Shown: piece after piece, positions 7,736 through 17,480 of the stretch
How positions within the stretch are numbered: position 1 is the first letter of the stretch
Layout of the letters: each line of letters opens with the position of its first letter
NCBI RefSeq assembly: GCF_027925385.1
Contig: NZ_AP027142.1
Coordinates: 2,966,501-3,030,500 of the forward strand
Direction: 5' to 3'
DNA length: 64,000 nucleotides
From: Methylocystis iwaonis
Lineage (GTDB): Bacteria; Pseudomonadota; Alphaproteobacteria; Rhizobiales; Beijerinckiaceae
Made by a program: the position numbers and the translations under genes
The notes under the pieces: generated by a model
Database searches by the model: none
What the model saw: only the letters and a program-made list of their open reading frames with translations
What the model was told of the DNA's origin: nothing

Positions 7736-9088
7736 ATGACGAAATATAAAGCGTATTTCTTCCCGCTCAAGCTGTGGACAATTCTCGCCGCAACATCCTC
7801 GCAACCCGCGGCGGCTTTGGAGCGTTTGCTGACGCCGGGCGAATTTGAATCGATCCGGCATGAGCTTCAGGACGACCTCCAGCATTTGCCCTTCAACCCG
7901 GACAAAGAAACGCGAAACTGGCCGGAGCGCCTTCTCGGCGAGAAGCTATATTCGGACAACAATCTTTCCCTCCAAAGAAACCAGTCCTGCGCGACGTGTC
8001 ATCAGATCACGCCGGCAATCAATCCGGAGACCGGGCAACCCTACCAGGCGCCTGGGTTTGTCGACGCCGATAATGTCGAGAAAGGCACGCCCGTATCAGA
8101 TGGCTCGGTTGCGGGAGCCTTCGGCGCCCTCAATGCGCCCAGCGCCGGTTACGCCTCCTTCACCCCGCCGTTTCATTGGGACCAGACGCAAAAGGCTTAT
8201 GTCGGCGGCCAATTCTGGAACGGTCGCGCCTCCACGCCCGCCGAACAAGCCGGCGGGCCGCCGCTCAATCCGGCGGAAATGGCGATGCCCAGCAAAGCCG
8301 CGGTCATCGAGCGGCTGAAGGAGAACGCCGCCTATCGCGCACTCTTCTGGGCCGCCTATCGGCTGAATATCGCCGGCCTGCTATCCGCTGCGGAAACGGA
8401 CGTCGCCTATAACGCCATGGGGAAGGCGATCGCCGCTTTCGAGCGGACGCGCTCCTTCGGTCCGTTCACGTCCAAATATGATTACTTCTTGGCCGGCAGA
8501 ATCGAATTGACGCCGCAAGAACGGCTCGGCCTCGATCTCTTCAACAATAAAGCCCAATGCGCGAGCTGCCATGTCAGCGCGCCCAAGAAGAACCGCGAGG
8601 GGACGTGGACGCCGGCGCTGTTCACCGACTACGGCTACGACAACATCGGCGCGCCGCGAAATCTGGACATCCCCGGCAATCCCGAACCCAATAAGGGATT
8701 GGGCGGCCGGCCCGACATCGCGGCCCGCGATCCGCAGGGGCTCGAAATCGGCAAGCACAAGACAATGTCCCTGCGCAACATCGCCATCACGGCGCCCTAT
8801 GGGCATAATGGCGTCTTCAAGTCACTCGAGCAGATCACGCATTTCTACAACACGCGCGACACGCTCGGGCGCGTGGCCGACAACCGCGACCCGGGCTTCG
8901 GGATCAAAGGCTGGCCGCTTCCCGAGGTTCCCCAAAACGTCAACGCAAGTTCGATCGGAAACCTTGGTCTCACCGCGCAAGAGGAAGCCGCGATCGTCGC
9001 ATTTCTGAAAACGCTGACCGACGGCTATCCAATCTGGGGACGCGATCCGCGCGTGTCGTCCAATGACCCGGGGCCGTATGAGCGCTGA
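7736..9088 (+). CDS. Di-haem cytochrome c peroxidase family protein
   Basis: This periplasmic protein of the CcpA/MauG family has 450 residues, clearly longer than typical CCPs of about 330-350. A signal peptide ends near PAAALE. Two c-type haem motifs are visible: CATCH with its first Cys at residue 85 and CASCH at residue 275. The conserved QAGGPPLNPAEMAMPS segment and a TMSLRNIAITAPYGHNGVFKSLEQITHFYN motif near the C-terminus, with the haem-ligand region, support the family. The reaction is probably H2O2 reduction with electrons from cytochrome c, although MauG-like oxidation of a protein partner cannot be excluded. A good ribosome site (GGAGG) fixes the start. An FNR-like box upstream and a terminator downstream bracket a single-gene unit. 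Confidence 0.9.
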   Translation: MTKYKAYFFPLKLWTILAATSSQPAAALERLLTPGEFESIRHELQDDLQHLPFNPDKETRNWPERLLGEKLYSDNNLSLQRNQSCATCHQITPAINPETGQPYQAPGFVDADNVEKGTPVSDGSVAGAFGALNAPSAGYASFTPPFHWDQTQKAYVGGQFWNGRASTPAEQAGGPPLNPAEMAMPSKAAVIERLKENAAYRALFWAAYRLNIAGLLSAAETDVAYNAMGKAIAAFERTRSFGPFTSKYDYFLAGRIELTPQERLGLDLFNNKAQCASCHVSAPKKNREGTWTPALFTDYGYDNIGAPRNLDIPGNPEPNKGLGGRPDIAARDPQGLEIGKHKTMSLRNIAITAPYGHNGVFKSLEQITHFYNTRDTLGRVADNRDPGFGIKGWPLPEVPQNVNASSIGNLGLTAQEEAAIVAFLKTLTDGYPIWGRDPRVSSNDPGPYER

Positions 9089-9104
9089 GCGCTGAGCATG
9101 ATGA

Positions 9105-9140
9105 GAGCGTCCGCTCGCTAAGCGGGCGCTCTTCTCTTGT
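9105..9140 (+). terminator. Probable rho-independent terminator after the peroxidase gene
   Basis: GAGCGTCCGCT and AGCGGGCGCTC form an 11-bp stem with one G-U pair and a five-base loop. The stem is followed by the T-rich TTCTCTTGT. It begins 16 bases after the stop codon. Confidence 0.6.
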
Positions 9141-9153
9141 CGAATAGGAACTC

Positions 9154-9232
9154 GTCATTGCGAGCGAAGCGAAGCAATCCAGGGCCGTAGCGTAGCTCTG
9201 GATTGCTTCGTCGCTACGCTCCTCGCAATGAC
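9154..9232. repeat. Palindromic repeat, family B copy 1
   Basis: GTCATTGCGAGCGAAGCGAA at the left pairs with the complementary GCTACGCTCCTCGCAATGAC at the right, with AGCAATCCAG and CTGGATTGCT inside. Copies of about 80 bp occur at 17255-17335, 43998-44077 and 49070-49148, with truncated copies at 51274-51338 and near 56296. Confidence 0.85.
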
Positions 9233-9266
9233 GGCGGGTGTCGCTTCTCAGCCTATAATGCGCGCG

Positions 9267-11483
9267 TCATCCGATCACGCGCTCAACTTTGCTCACCAGC
9301 GGGGATCCTCGCAGCCGGGTGAGCACCTCCGTCAGATGCTTCAGATCCGCGACCTCGAGATCAAAGGTCATCTCTCGGAAATCCGGCGAATGGGCCCGGA
9401 AAGTGATGTTGTCGATATTGGCGTGGGTCTCGCCGATGAGGCTCGCGAGGGCGCCGAGCGTGCCCGGCTCGTTGATCGCGGTGGCGATGACGCGCGCCGG
9501 GAACAGTGCGCGGGTTTCGGGGTCGACGTCCCAGCGCACGTCGAGCCAGCGCTCGGGCTGATCGTCGAAGGCCATGAGCGAGGGGGATTGGATCGGGTAG
9601 ATCGTAATCCCCTCGCCCGGCGAGAAAATGCCGACGATGCGGTCGCCCGGCACGGCGCCGCCCTCGGGCGCGAAACGCACCGGCGAATCCCCTCGCAGCC
9701 CGCGAATGGGGATGGCCCCGGCGGCGCCGTCCCCCACGGCGCCCGGCGCCTTGAAGACGACATTGGCGTTGGCCTTCACGCCGAACCAGCCGGGCTCGCC
9801 CGGCGCAATCGGCGCCATCGGCGCCTTACGCTCCTCGGTGAAATCCGGATAAACCGCCTTCACGACATCGCCCGAATAGATTTCGCCGCGCCCGACCGCC
9901 GCCAGAACGTCCTCGACCGAAGGCCGCGCCAGACGCGTCAGCGCCGCCCTCAGCTTGTCCTCCGAATAGGGTCGGGCGGCGCGCTCGAAGGCGCGCTCCA
10001 CGATCTGACGCCCGAGCCCGGCATATTGTTGACGCACCGCCTCGCGCGTGGCGCGGCGGATGGCGGCGCGGGCCTTGCCGGTCGCGACTGCGGCCTCCCA
10101 GGCGGCGGGCGGCACATGGCCCTCGGCGCGGATGATCTCCACCTCGTCGCCATTTTGAAGATGCGACAGCACGGGTGCGACCCGGCCATTGATCTTGGCG
10201 CCGACCGCCGAGTCGCCGAGTTTCGTATGCACGGCGTAAGCGAAATCGATCGGCGTCGCGCCGCGGGGCAAGGCGATGAGCCCGCCCTTGGGCGTGAAGC
10301 AGAAGACCTGGTCCTGAAACAACTCGAGCCGCGTATGCTCGAGAAATTCTTCGGGATGGCTGTCGCCATGGGCGAGCAGCTCCAGCGTCTCCTGCAGCCA
10401 GCGGAAAGCGCGGCTCTCCTTGGCGAGCTCTTCGCGCCCCTCGTCTCCGGTGGCGTCTTTGTAGAGCGCGTGCGCAGCGATGCCGAAGCGCGCGATCTCG
10501 TGCATCTGGGCGGTGCGGATCTGCAGCTCGACGCGCTGATGGCCGGGGCCGATCACCGTGGTGTGGAGCGAGCGATAATCATTCTGCTTGGGGGTCGAGA
10601 TGTAATCCTTGAAGCGGCCCGGCACGCTCGGCCATTTGGTGTGGATGACGCCCAGCGCGCGATAGCAGTCCTCGACAGAACCCACGATGATCCGGAAGCC
10701 GAAAATATCCGAAAGCTGCTCGAAGGAGATAGATTTGCGCTCCATCTTGCGCCAGACGGAATAGGCCGTCTTCTGCCGGCCGGTGACCGCCGCCTCGATG
10801 CCGCGCTGAGAAAACTCGCCCGTCAGCTCTTCTTCGATCCGCTTGATGATGCGCCCGTTTTTCGTGCGCAGATCATGCAGGCGCTGTTCGATCGTGCGAT
10901 GCGCCTCCGGCATGAGATGCCGGAAGCCCAGGCCCTCCAATTCCTCACGCAGGCGCTGCATGCCCATGCGCCCGGCGAGCGGCGCGTAAATATCGAGGGT
11001 CTCCTGCGAAATCCGCGCGCGCTTTTCCGGCGGCACATAATGCAGCGTGCGCATATTGTGGAGACGGTCGGCGAGCTTCACCAGCAGCACGCGCACGTCG
11101 TCGGCGACGGCGAGCAGGAGCTTGCGGAAATTCTCCCCCTGCCGCGCCTGCTTGGAGACGAGGTCGAGCTTCTCGATCTTTGTGAGGCCGTCGACGAGCT
11201 TGCCGATCTGCACGCCGAAGAGACGATCGATTTCCTCGCGCGTCGTCTCCGTATCTTCGATCGTGTCGTGCAAAACCGCGGCGACGATTGTCGCGTCGTC
11301 CAGTTTGAGATCGGTGAGGATCGCGGCGACTTCGAGCGGATGGGAAAAATAGGGGTCGCCGGAGGCGCGCGTCTGCTGGCCATGCGCCTTCATGGCGTAG
11401 ACATAGGCGCGGTTCAGCAAATCCTCGTCGACGTTCGGATTATATTTCCGAACGCGCTCGACGAGCTCGTATTGACGCATCAT
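9267..11483 (-). CDS. rsh: Bifunctional (p)ppGpp synthetase/hydrolase (RelA/SpoT homologue)
   Basis: This single alphaproteobacterial Rel/Rsh makes and degrades the stringent-response alarmone. At 738 residues it has the full domain set: the HD hydrolase (DPYFSHPLEVAAILTDLKLD, HDTIEDT, LVKLADRLHNMRTL) at about residues 25-180; the synthetase (RFKDYISTPKQNDYRSLHTTV) at about 230-350; a TGS domain (VFCFTPKGGLIALPRGATPIDFAYAVHT) at about 385-450; and a C-terminal ACT domain ending the protein. Both catalytic halves look intact. The start is one of two adjacent ATGs (11483/11480). The gene lies downstream of rpoZ in the same direction, separated by a family C repeat, a common arrangement in this order. 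Confidence 0.95.
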   Translation of the reverse strand: MMRQYELVERVRKYNPNVDEDLLNRAYVYAMKAHGQQTRASGDPYFSHPLEVAAILTDLKLDDATIVAAVLHDTIEDTETTREEIDRLFGVQIGKLVDGLTKIEKLDLVSKQARQGENFRKLLLAVADDVRVLLVKLADRLHNMRTLHYVPPEKRARISQETLDIYAPLAGRMGMQRLREELEGLGFRHLMPEAHRTIEQRLHDLRTKNGRIIKRIEEELTGEFSQRGIEAAVTGRQKTAYSVWRKMERKSISFEQLSDIFGFRIIVGSVEDCYRALGVIHTKWPSVPGRFKDYISTPKQNDYRSLHTTVIGPGHQRVELQIRTAQMHEIARFGIAAHALYKDATGDEGREELAKESRAFRWLQETLELLAHGDSHPEEFLEHTRLELFQDQVFCFTPKGGLIALPRGATPIDFAYAVHTKLGDSAVGAKINGRVAPVLSHLQNGDEVEIIRAEGHVPPAAWEAAVATGKARAAIRRATREAVRQQYAGLGRQIVERAFERAARPYSEDKLRAALTRLARPSVEDVLAAVGRGEIYSGDVVKAVYPDFTEERKAPMAPIAPGEPGWFGVKANANVVFKAPGAVGDGAAGAIPIRGLRGDSPVRFAPEGGAVPGDRIVGIFSPGEGITIYPIQSPSLMAFDDQPERWLDVRWDVDPETRALFPARVIATAINEPGTLGALASLIGETHANIDNITFRAHSPDFREMTFDLEVADLKHLTEVLTRLRGSPLVSKVERVIG

Positions 11484-11650
11484 GGGCGAGAGCCACGGCA
11501 GTGCAACGCGGGCGCCGCATGGCGCGCTCAGCGCGCGGCTTCGCCCGACAAAGCGGCGCGAGGCCGCAGGGATCCAAGAAGAAGTGTAACCCAGCTTCGC
11601 CGCCGCCTCTAGTGCGGCGCAAAAAGAGGGTGGGCAATCGGGCGAGCGCC

Positions 11651-11740
11651 GGGCATGAGCCCATCCCTCCCCTTTACGGGGAGGGTGGCCCCGCGTCAGC
11701 GGGGTCGGGTGAGGTTCGCGCCCCACCGCCATCGTTGGGC
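11651..11740. repeat. Palindromic repeat, family C copy 1 (partial)
   Basis: CCATCCCTCCCCTTTACGGG is followed by GAGGGTGGCCCCGCGTCAGC and a GTCGGGTGAGGTTCGCGCCCC tail. This is roughly half of the longer element seen at 23679-23833 and 62660-62815. It lies in the 303-base gap between rpoZ and rsh; nothing else is evident in that gap. Confidence 0.75.
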
Positions 11741-11786
11741 GCGACGCCAATTGCTATTGACCCGATTGTCTTGAAGAAGACGCGAC

Positions 11787-12173
11787 TTACTCGCCGTCCT
11801 CTTCGACTTCGGCCGGCGGAACGAGGCCTTCGAGGCCGCGCAGCAAGTCTTCCTCGGTCATGCGGTCGAACTGCGCCTCGCCCTCGATATCGCCGCCGAC
11901 GGCGGGGGTGAGCGCCGGAGCGGCCTCGGCCTCCGGCTCGTCGACCTCGACATGGCGCTGCAACGAATGGATGAAATCTTCCGACAGATCTTCCGGAGAA
12001 AGATGAGTCTCGGCGATTTCGCGCAAGGCGACCACGGGATTTTTATCGCGGTCGCGATCGACCAGGATCGGCTGGCCGGAGGAGATCAGCCGCGCACGAT
12101 GCGCCGCGAGCAGAACCAGATCGAAGCGGTTTTCAATCTTGTCGATGCAGTCTTCGACTGTGACGCGCGCCAT
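11787..12173 (-). CDS. rpoZ: RNA polymerase omega subunit
   Basis: Omega assists folding and assembly of the beta' subunit and is the binding platform for ppGpp on RNA polymerase in many proteobacteria. The 128-residue protein starts [31 protein letters not shown] and contains [15 protein letters not shown], both diagnostic. The acidic C-terminal tail (from about residue 75) is longer than in E. coli omega and typical of Alphaproteobacteria. It is encoded immediately ahead of the alarmone synthetase rsh on the same strand, a functional pairing also seen in E. coli (rpoZ-spoT). Confidence 0.95.
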   Translation of the reverse strand: MARVTVEDCIDKIENRFDLVLLAAHRARLISSGQPILVDRDRDKNPVVALREIAETHLSPEDLSEDFIHSLQRHVEVDEPEAEAAPALTPAVGGDIEGEAQFDRMTEEDLLRGLEGLVPPAEVEEDGE

Positions 12174-12616
12174 TTTTCTCTGGCTCCTACTTGAAGAGGG
12201 GGAAGAGCGCTGCTACAACAGCTATGCAGATTAATCAATCACATTTGCGCCGCTTCCGGATCGCCCGCCTTCATTTGAAATCGAACTCGACTGTAGCGAG
12301 GCTGGAAGTTTTTCGCCTTTTGGGCAATCATTTATGGTAAAAGTGTATCTATCCTCTTGACCTCGCGCCCGAGAGCGGCAATTTATCGAACATGACGCTT
12401 TGGCGTCTCGACTTCGACAAATAATCGCTATGGCGGTCGCGCCGGCGACGTGAGTCGACGGTAAGCCGCTTTCAAACCTAAAAGATTTGAAGTCGGCCCG
12501 AGAGCCGAGCCAGTTGCGCTGAAATTGGACGCCCAACACTCACCACGATCTCGAAAGTCGCGTGGCGGGCGACAGAGATCAGGCAATGTTACACACAGCT
12601 TGAACGCGAGAAAAAA
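12174..12616. other. 443-base intergenic region between rpoZ and the NYN gene
   Basis: This stretch separates two divergent genes and must hold both promoters. I see no repeat family, convincing ORF or RNA gene. A minus-strand open frame at 12231-12539 (102 codons) has no recognisable protein features. AT-rich stretches near 12225-12245 and 12320-12350 are possible promoter elements, but I cannot assign boxes. Confidence 0.4.
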
Positions 12617-13228
12617 ATGGCAGATATCGAACGAATTGCGCTATTCATTGACGGCGCGAATCTCTATGCGACCGCCAAATCGCTGGGATTCGATATTGAC
12701 TATAAACGTCTCCTACGCGAATTCCAGGGCAAGGGTCGCCTGATCCGCGCCTTTTACTATACGGCGCTGATCGAAGATCAAGAATATTCTTCGATCCGTC
12801 CTCTGATCGACTGGCTCGACTATAATGGCTATGCCGTCGTGACCAAGCCGACGAAGGAATTCGTCGACTCTCTCGGCCGCCGCAAGGTCAAGGGCAATAT
12901 GGACATCGAGCTCGCGGTCGACGCGATGGAGATGGCCGAGCACATCGACCACATGGTGCTCTTCTCCGGCGACGGCGACTTCCGCTCCCTGGTCGAGGCC
13001 GTGCAGCGCAAGGGCGTGCGCGTCTCGGTGATCTCGACGATCACAACCCAGCCGCCGATGATCGCCGACGAGCTGCGCCGCCAGGCGGACGAGTTCATCG
13101 ACCTCATCCATCTCGTCGGCAAGATCGGCCGCGATCCCGGCGAGCGCGCCGAGCGCATGCAGCGCTATCAGGAACGCCGCCCCATGCCTGCGACGGCTCC
13201 GGTCGGACACGAGGAAGACGAGGAGTAA
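12617..13228 (+). CDS. NYN domain protein, LabA/DUF88 family (putative ribonuclease)
   Basis: The 203-residue cytoplasmic protein belongs to the LabA-like PIN/NYN fold family, predicted metal-dependent RNases. The acidic active-site positions are visible: Asp12 in ALFIDGANLY, the Asp in GNMDIELAVDAMEMA and the Asp pair in VLFSGDGDFRSLVEAV. The characteristic KGVRVSVIST strand follows. The C-terminal tail is charged and probably disordered. The gene is well conserved in Alphaproteobacteria beside smpB/dapA or rpoZ, as here (recollection). It is convergent with smpB and shares a terminator with it. Its RNA target is unknown. Confidence 0.88.
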   Translation: MADIERIALFIDGANLYATAKSLGFDIDYKRLLREFQGKGRLIRAFYYTALIEDQEYSSIRPLIDWLDYNGYAVVTKPTKEFVDSLGRRKVKGNMDIELAVDAMEMAEHIDHMVLFSGDGDFRSLVEAVQRKGVRVSVISTITTQPPMIADELRRQADEFIDLIHLVGKIGRDPGERAERMQRYQERRPMPATAPVGHEEDEE

Positions 13229-13262
13229 TCCTGTTTTCGCGTGAGCGGCTCACTCGAGCCGC

Positions 13263-13300
13263 GTCATTCCGGGCGGGCAAGCGGCGGCCCGACCGGGAAA
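13263..13300. repeat. Family A repeat fragment
   Basis: GTCATTCCGGGCGGGCAAGC and GGCGGCCCGACCGGGAA resemble the left half of the family A element. The right half is missing. Confidence 0.5.
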
Positions 13301-13324
13301 GTACCAGCAAACGGATTTCTCATC

Positions 13325-13356
13325 AAAAAAGCCCGGTCTTAGGCCGGGCTTTTTGC
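13325..13356. terminator. Bidirectional rho-independent terminator
   Basis: GCCCGGTC and GGCCGGGC form an eight-pair stem (one G-U) around a TTA loop, flanked by AAAAAA on the left and TTTTT on the right. It can terminate both the NYN gene (plus) and smpB (minus), which converge on it. Confidence 0.9.
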
Positions 13357-13383
13357 ATTCCTATTGGGAGAGAAGAGAGGGGC

Positions 13384-13860
13384 TCACCCCTTCTCGCGCA
13401 TGAGCCGACCCTTTTCGCGGCTCCAATCGCGCTTCTTCTCGACTTCACGCTTGTCGTGGATCTTCTTGCCGCGCGCCAGCGCGATCAGCAGCTTCGCCCG
13501 GCCCTTGTCGTTGAAATAGAGCTTGAGCGGCACGATCGTCATGCCCTCGCGCTCAATGGCCTGCGACAGCTTGGCGAGTTCACGCGTCTTCAACAACAGC
13601 TTGCGCGGCCGCTTGGGCTCGTGATTGAAACGATTGCCCGAGAGATATTCCGGAATATTGGCGTTCACCAGCCAGGCTTCGCCATGCCGGTCGACATGGG
13701 CGTAGCTCTCGGCGATCGTCGACTTGCCGCTGCGCAGCGACTTGACCTCCGTGCCGGTCAGCGCAAGCCCGGCCTCGAAGGTCTCGCCGACTTCATAATT
13801 GAAGCGGGCTCTGCGGTTGTCGGCGACGACCTTGTGATTTGGCTCTTGCTTAGCGGCCAC
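13384..13860 (-). CDS. smpB: SsrA-binding protein SmpB
   Basis: SmpB binds tmRNA and delivers it to stalled ribosomes for trans-translation. The 158-residue length is standard. Signature segments are [61 protein letters not shown] and the basic tail [23 protein letters not shown] that inserts into the mRNA channel. It lies nine bases after dapA on the same strand, so the two are probably cotranscribed; the shared terminator at 13325-13356 closes the unit. The ssrA gene itself is not in this window. Confidence 0.95.
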   Translation of the reverse strand: MAAKQEPNHKVVADNRRARFNYEVGETFEAGLALTGTEVKSLRSGKSTIAESYAHVDRHGEAWLVNANIPEYLSGNRFNHEPKRPRKLLLKTRELAKLSQAIEREGMTIVPLKLYFNDKGRAKLLIALARGKKIHDKREVEKKRDWSREKGRLMREKG

Positions 13861-13869
13861 GGATTACCT

Positions 13870-14763
13870 TCAAGCCGGCAGCACGCCGGCGTGGATCATT
13901 GCGGCGCGGATGCGGTCCTTCGTCGGCTGCGTCGAGGGAACGAGCGGAAGACGCACTTCCTCGCGCGCCTTGCCGAGCAGCGACAGACCATATTTGGCGC
14001 CCGTCACGCCGGCTTCCAGGAAGGTCGCGACGTGAAGCGGCACAAGTTTATCCTGAATTTCCAGCGCCTTGGCGTAATCGCCGGCCAGGCAGGCGTTCTG
14101 CAGATCGGCGCAGAGCCGCGGCGCGATATTGGAGACCACGGAAATACAGCCATGCGCGCCCGCCGCCATGCAGGACAGCGCGGTGAGATCATCGCCAGAG
14201 AGCTGGATGAACTCCGGCCCCATCGCGTCGCGCTGCAGGGAAATGCGTCCGATATTGCCGGTCGCGTCCTTCACGCCCACGATGTTCTTGAGGTCGGAGA
14301 GCCGCTTCATCGTCTCGACGCTCATATCGACCACCGAGCGCGGCGGGATATTATAGATGATGATCGGGATCGAGACGGCGTCGTTGATCGCCTTGAAGTG
14401 CTGATAAAGCCCTTCCTGATTGGGCTTGTTGTAATAAGGCGTGACGATCAGCAAGCCGTCGGCGCCGGCGCGCTCGGCATGGCCGGCGATGGCGATCGCT
14501 TCGCGCGTATTATTCGAGCCGGCGCCCGCGATGACCGGCACACGCCCGCGCGCGGCGCGGATCGTCTCGGTGATGACGCGGCCATGCTCTTCGTGGGAGA
14601 GCGTCGGACTTTCACCGGTCGTGCCGACCGGCACGAGCCCGTGAGTCCCTTGCTCGATCTGCCACTCGACGAGAGCCCGGAGCGCCTCGAAATCGACCTC
14701 TCCATTGGCGAATGGCGTGACGAGAGCGGTGTTCGACCCGTGAAAAATAGGCTTTGTTCTCAT
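13870..14763 (-). CDS. dapA: 4-hydroxy-tetrahydrodipicolinate synthase
   Basis: DapA condenses pyruvate with aspartate semialdehyde, the first committed step of lysine and diaminopimelate synthesis, supplying peptidoglycan. The 297-residue TIM barrel contains the family signatures [53 protein letters not shown] (with the active-site Tyr) and the Schiff-base Lys in [12 protein letters not shown]. The ATG at 14763 gives the usual N-terminus ([18 protein letters not shown]); the open frame extends another 74 codons upstream without protein character. It is divergent from the lytic transglycosylase gene and upstream of smpB. Confidence 0.95.
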   Translation of the reverse strand: MRTKPIFHGSNTALVTPFANGEVDFEALRALVEWQIEQGTHGLVPVGTTGESPTLSHEEHGRVITETIRAARGRVPVIAGAGSNNTREAIAIAGHAERAGADGLLIVTPYYNKPNQEGLYQHFKAINDAVSIPIIIYNIPPRSVVDMSVETMKRLSDLKNIVGVKDATGNIGRISLQRDAMGPEFIQLSGDDLTALSCMAAGAHGCISVVSNIAPRLCADLQNACLAGDYAKALEIQDKLVPLHVATFLEAGVTGAKYGLSLLGKAREEVRLPLVPSTQPTKDRIRAAMIHAGVLPA

Positions 14764-14969
14764 AGAATCAGGAACTTCCCTGCGCCTCACAGCCGCCGTA
14801 TTCGCGTCCGTATCATGGAAGCGCCCTTCATAGCCGCTGGGCGCTTGGGAGAAAAGCCCCACCTGCGCCCTACATGTCTCGGGCGAGGCCGGAGCGCGGC
14901 GGCGGGAAGTATGGTTGACGCTTCGTAAATGATTAGAGAGCAGCTTCTGCGCAACGGGGACCCACGCTG

Positions 14970-17234
14970 ATGACGTTGCCTCCACGCGTCTCGATCCGCC
15001 TCCATATTCTCGCGACGGCGACCGCCATCGCCGTCATCACGCCTGCTTTCACGGGTCTTGACGCCCTGCGCGACAAGGAGGCGGCGCCAAGGACGGCGCG
15101 CTGGGTTCCCTATATCCCCTTCAGCCTCGGCGCCTGGCGCACGCGCGTCGGCAATCTCGAAGAAACGCTGCGCGGATTTGTCACGGGCGCGCCGCCACAC
15201 ACGGAGGCGGCGCATCCCGCGCAGCCGGCGCTCTTTGGCTCCGACGACCCCACATCGACGCCCCTCGCCGATTACGCGCCGCCGGAGGGCTGGCTGCGCG
15301 AAACGACGGCCGCGCTCGACCCGGCGACGATCCTCGGCGGCGATTGGGAAGCCTTCTCCCATGCGCTCGCCGCCTTCAAGAGCGCCGACTTCGCGGCGGG
15401 CGACGCCGCCGCCGCCAATCTCACGAGCGGGCTCGCCCATACGGCGGTTCATTGGACGGCGCTCAAGCGCCACCCGCGCGAGGCCGGCTTCAAGCGGATC
15501 ACCGCCTTTCTCGAAACGCATCCAGATTGGCCGGCGGCAGACTGGCTGCGCCGCCGCGCCGAAGAAGCCCTCGTCGCCGAGCACCAGCCCGACAAGGTCG
15601 CGAAATCCTGGTTCGAGGACAAGCCGCCGCTCACGCCTTACGGCAAATATGCGCTGGCCAAGGCGCTCGGCCGCGACGGCGATTTCGACACGGCCGCCTT
15701 CTACGCCCGCGACGCTTGGCGGGAAGACGATCTCGGCGGCTTCGAAAACCAGTTCCTCAAAGAGCTCGGCGAGCTTCTCACCCCCACCGACCATAAATAT
15801 CGCGCCGACCGGCTGCTCTACGCCGGCAAGAACGCCCAAGCCCTGCGCGCCGCGGAGCTGGCCGGCAAGGATGTGACCCTGCTGGCCCGCGCCCGCATCG
15901 CGGCGAATGTCGGCGCCGCCGGCGACAAGGTTTTTGCCTCCGTGCCGCCGGCGCTGCAGAACGATCCCGGCCTGTTGTTCTCTCGCGCGCGCATGCTCAA
16001 CAACGCCAAGAAATTCGCCGACGCGGGCGCGCTGTTGAAGAAGGCGCCCACTGATCCCGGCAAGGTGATCGACGGCGACGCCTGGTGGGCCGAGCGGCGT
16101 CAGACTTCGCGCAAGCTGCTCGACCTCGGCGATGCGGACAGCGCTTATATCGTCGCCGCCCAGCACAACGCCCGTTCGACCAGCAACAAGGTGGAAGCCG
16201 AGTTCCAGGCCGGCTGGATTGCCCTGCGCTTCCTGGACGATCCCTCCCGTGCCGCCCGCCATTTCGCGGCGCTCGAGCAGGTCGCCGAAACGCCGCTGCA
16301 GAAGTCACGCGCGCTTTATTGGCGCGGCCGCGCGGCGGAAGCCTATCGCACGCCGGACGACGACGCGAGCGCGCGCGACTTCTACCGCCGGGCCGCCGCC
16401 CATTCGACGACCTTCTACGGCCAGCTCGCCTGCGCCAAGCTCGGCGCGGAAGATCGCCCGCTGCGCCCTGCCCCCACGGCGGCAAAGGACACTGACCGCC
16501 ACGAGGCCGTGAGAGTGGTGGAGCTGCTGCTTGCCACCGGCGACAAGGACGTCGCCGCGCCGCTCGCGCTCGACGCCGCCAAGAACATGAGCGACATCGC
16601 GCAGGTCGCTGCGCTCGGCGAGGTCGTCTCGAAACAACGCGACGCGAAAATGTCCCTCGTCTTCGGCAAGAGCGCCTCCTACCGCGGCGTGCCGCTCGAC
16701 GACGTGGCCTTCCCCTCCTATGGCATCCCGAATTTCGACGCGCTGCCGAATTCGGCGCCGCGCTCGGTCGTCTACGCCATCGCGCGTCAGGAAAGCGCCT
16801 TCGATCCGAAAGCGGTTTCGTCCGCCGGCGCAATGGGCCTGATGCAGATGATCGCCTCGACCGCGCGCCACACCGCCTATACGCATGGCGTCGCCTTCGA
16901 TCTCCCGCGCATGCTGAGCGAGCCCGCCTTCAACGCCAAATTGGGCGCGGCGCATCTCGGCATTCTGCTCGGCGAATATAGAGGCGCTTATCTCCTTACC
17001 TTCGCGGCCTATAACGCCGGCGGCGGCCGTGTGAAGCAATGGATCGACGCCTATGGCGATCCGCGCAAGCCCGGCGTCGATCCGATCGACTGGGTCGAGC
17101 GCATCCCCATCTCCGAGACGCGCAATTACGTGCAACGCGTGATGGAGAATTTCGTGGTCTATCGCGCCAAATTCGGCGACCGCGACACGCGCGCCCCGCA
17201 GGTGGAGCTCGCGCATGCGGGCGTGCGGCTGTGA
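14970..17234 (+). CDS. Soluble lytic murein transglycosylase (Slt70-like)
   Basis: This periplasmic enzyme cleaves the MurNAc-GlcNAc bond of peptidoglycan to give 1,6-anhydro-muropeptides. The 754-residue protein begins with a hydrophobic export signal ([15 protein letters not shown]) and continues with a long alpha-superhelical region of TPR-like repeats. It ends with an SLT domain: [27 protein letters not shown], where Glu608 is the catalytic acid, then [10 protein letters not shown] and the ETRNYVQRV motif. It is larger than E. coli Slt70 (645 residues), mainly because of an N-terminal extension. It lies beside dapA (divergent), a common pairing in rhizobia. Confidence 0.92.
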   Translation: MTLPPRVSIRLHILATATAIAVITPAFTGLDALRDKEAAPRTARWVPYIPFSLGAWRTRVGNLEETLRGFVTGAPPHTEAAHPAQPALFGSDDPTSTPLADYAPPEGWLRETTAALDPATILGGDWEAFSHALAAFKSADFAAGDAAAANLTSGLAHTAVHWTALKRHPREAGFKRITAFLETHPDWPAADWLRRRAEEALVAEHQPDKVAKSWFEDKPPLTPYGKYALAKALGRDGDFDTAAFYARDAWREDDLGGFENQFLKELGELLTPTDHKYRADRLLYAGKNAQALRAAELAGKDVTLLARARIAANVGAAGDKVFASVPPALQNDPGLLFSRARMLNNAKKFADAGALLKKAPTDPGKVIDGDAWWAERRQTSRKLLDLGDADSAYIVAAQHNARSTSNKVEAEFQAGWIALRFLDDPSRAARHFAALEQVAETPLQKSRALYWRGRAAEAYRTPDDDASARDFYRRAAAHSTTFYGQLACAKLGAEDRPLRPAPTAAKDTDRHEAVRVVELLLATGDKDVAAPLALDAAKNMSDIAQVAALGEVVSKQRDAKMSLVFGKSASYRGVPLDDVAFPSYGIPNFDALPNSAPRSVVYAIARQESAFDPKAVSSAGAMGLMQMIASTARHTAYTHGVAFDLPRMLSEPAFNAKLGAAHLGILLGEYRGAYLLTFAAYNAGGGRVKQWIDAYGDPRKPGVDPIDWVERIPISETRNYVQRVMENFVVYRAKFGDRDTRAPQVELAHAGVRL

Positions 17235-17254
17235 GCAATTCCATTTGAACAGCC

Positions 17255-17335
17255 GTCATTGCGAGGAGGCGGAGTCGACGAAGCAATCCAGGGCCGCATC
17301 GCCGCCCTGGATTGCTTCGCTTCGCTCGCAATGAC
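17255..17335. repeat. Palindromic repeat, family B copy 2
   Basis: GTCATTGCGAGGAGGCGGAG at the left and TCGCTCGCAATGAC at the right, with AGCAATCCAGGGC and GCCCTGGATTGCT inside. It starts 20 bases after the transglycosylase stop codon. Confidence 0.85.
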
Positions 17336-17349
17336 GGGCTCTGGGCAAA

Positions 17350-17448
17350 ACCAGCGCTCTTGTGGCTGCCCGCCGGGAATGACACGCGCCCGATGCGAGC
17401 TGTTCAAACGCAAATGGTATGACACCGAACCAATCAAGCGGATTTCGG
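17350..17448. repeat. Family A repeat remnant with outer motifs
   Basis: A degenerate right half (CGCCGGGAATGAC) is followed by GCGAGCTGTTCAAAC and by AACCAATCAAGCGGAT at 17428-17443. The same two outer motifs flank the intact family A copies at 48292-48395 and 53779-53882. This shows the element is longer than its palindromic core and that the core is largely missing here. Confidence 0.6.
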
Positions 17449-17480
17449 ATGACGCGTCTGTGAAAGCCTGCCGGTTCAGT

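Noticed and set aside
9228..11612. Plus-strand open frame of 794 codons
   Set aside because: It is antisense to the rsh gene, whose domains are unmistakable. The frame lacks any protein features.
12231..12539. 102-codon open frame upstream of the NYN gene
   Set aside because: No ribosome site, no recognisable motif and an unusual Ser/Arg-rich composition; treated as intergenic.
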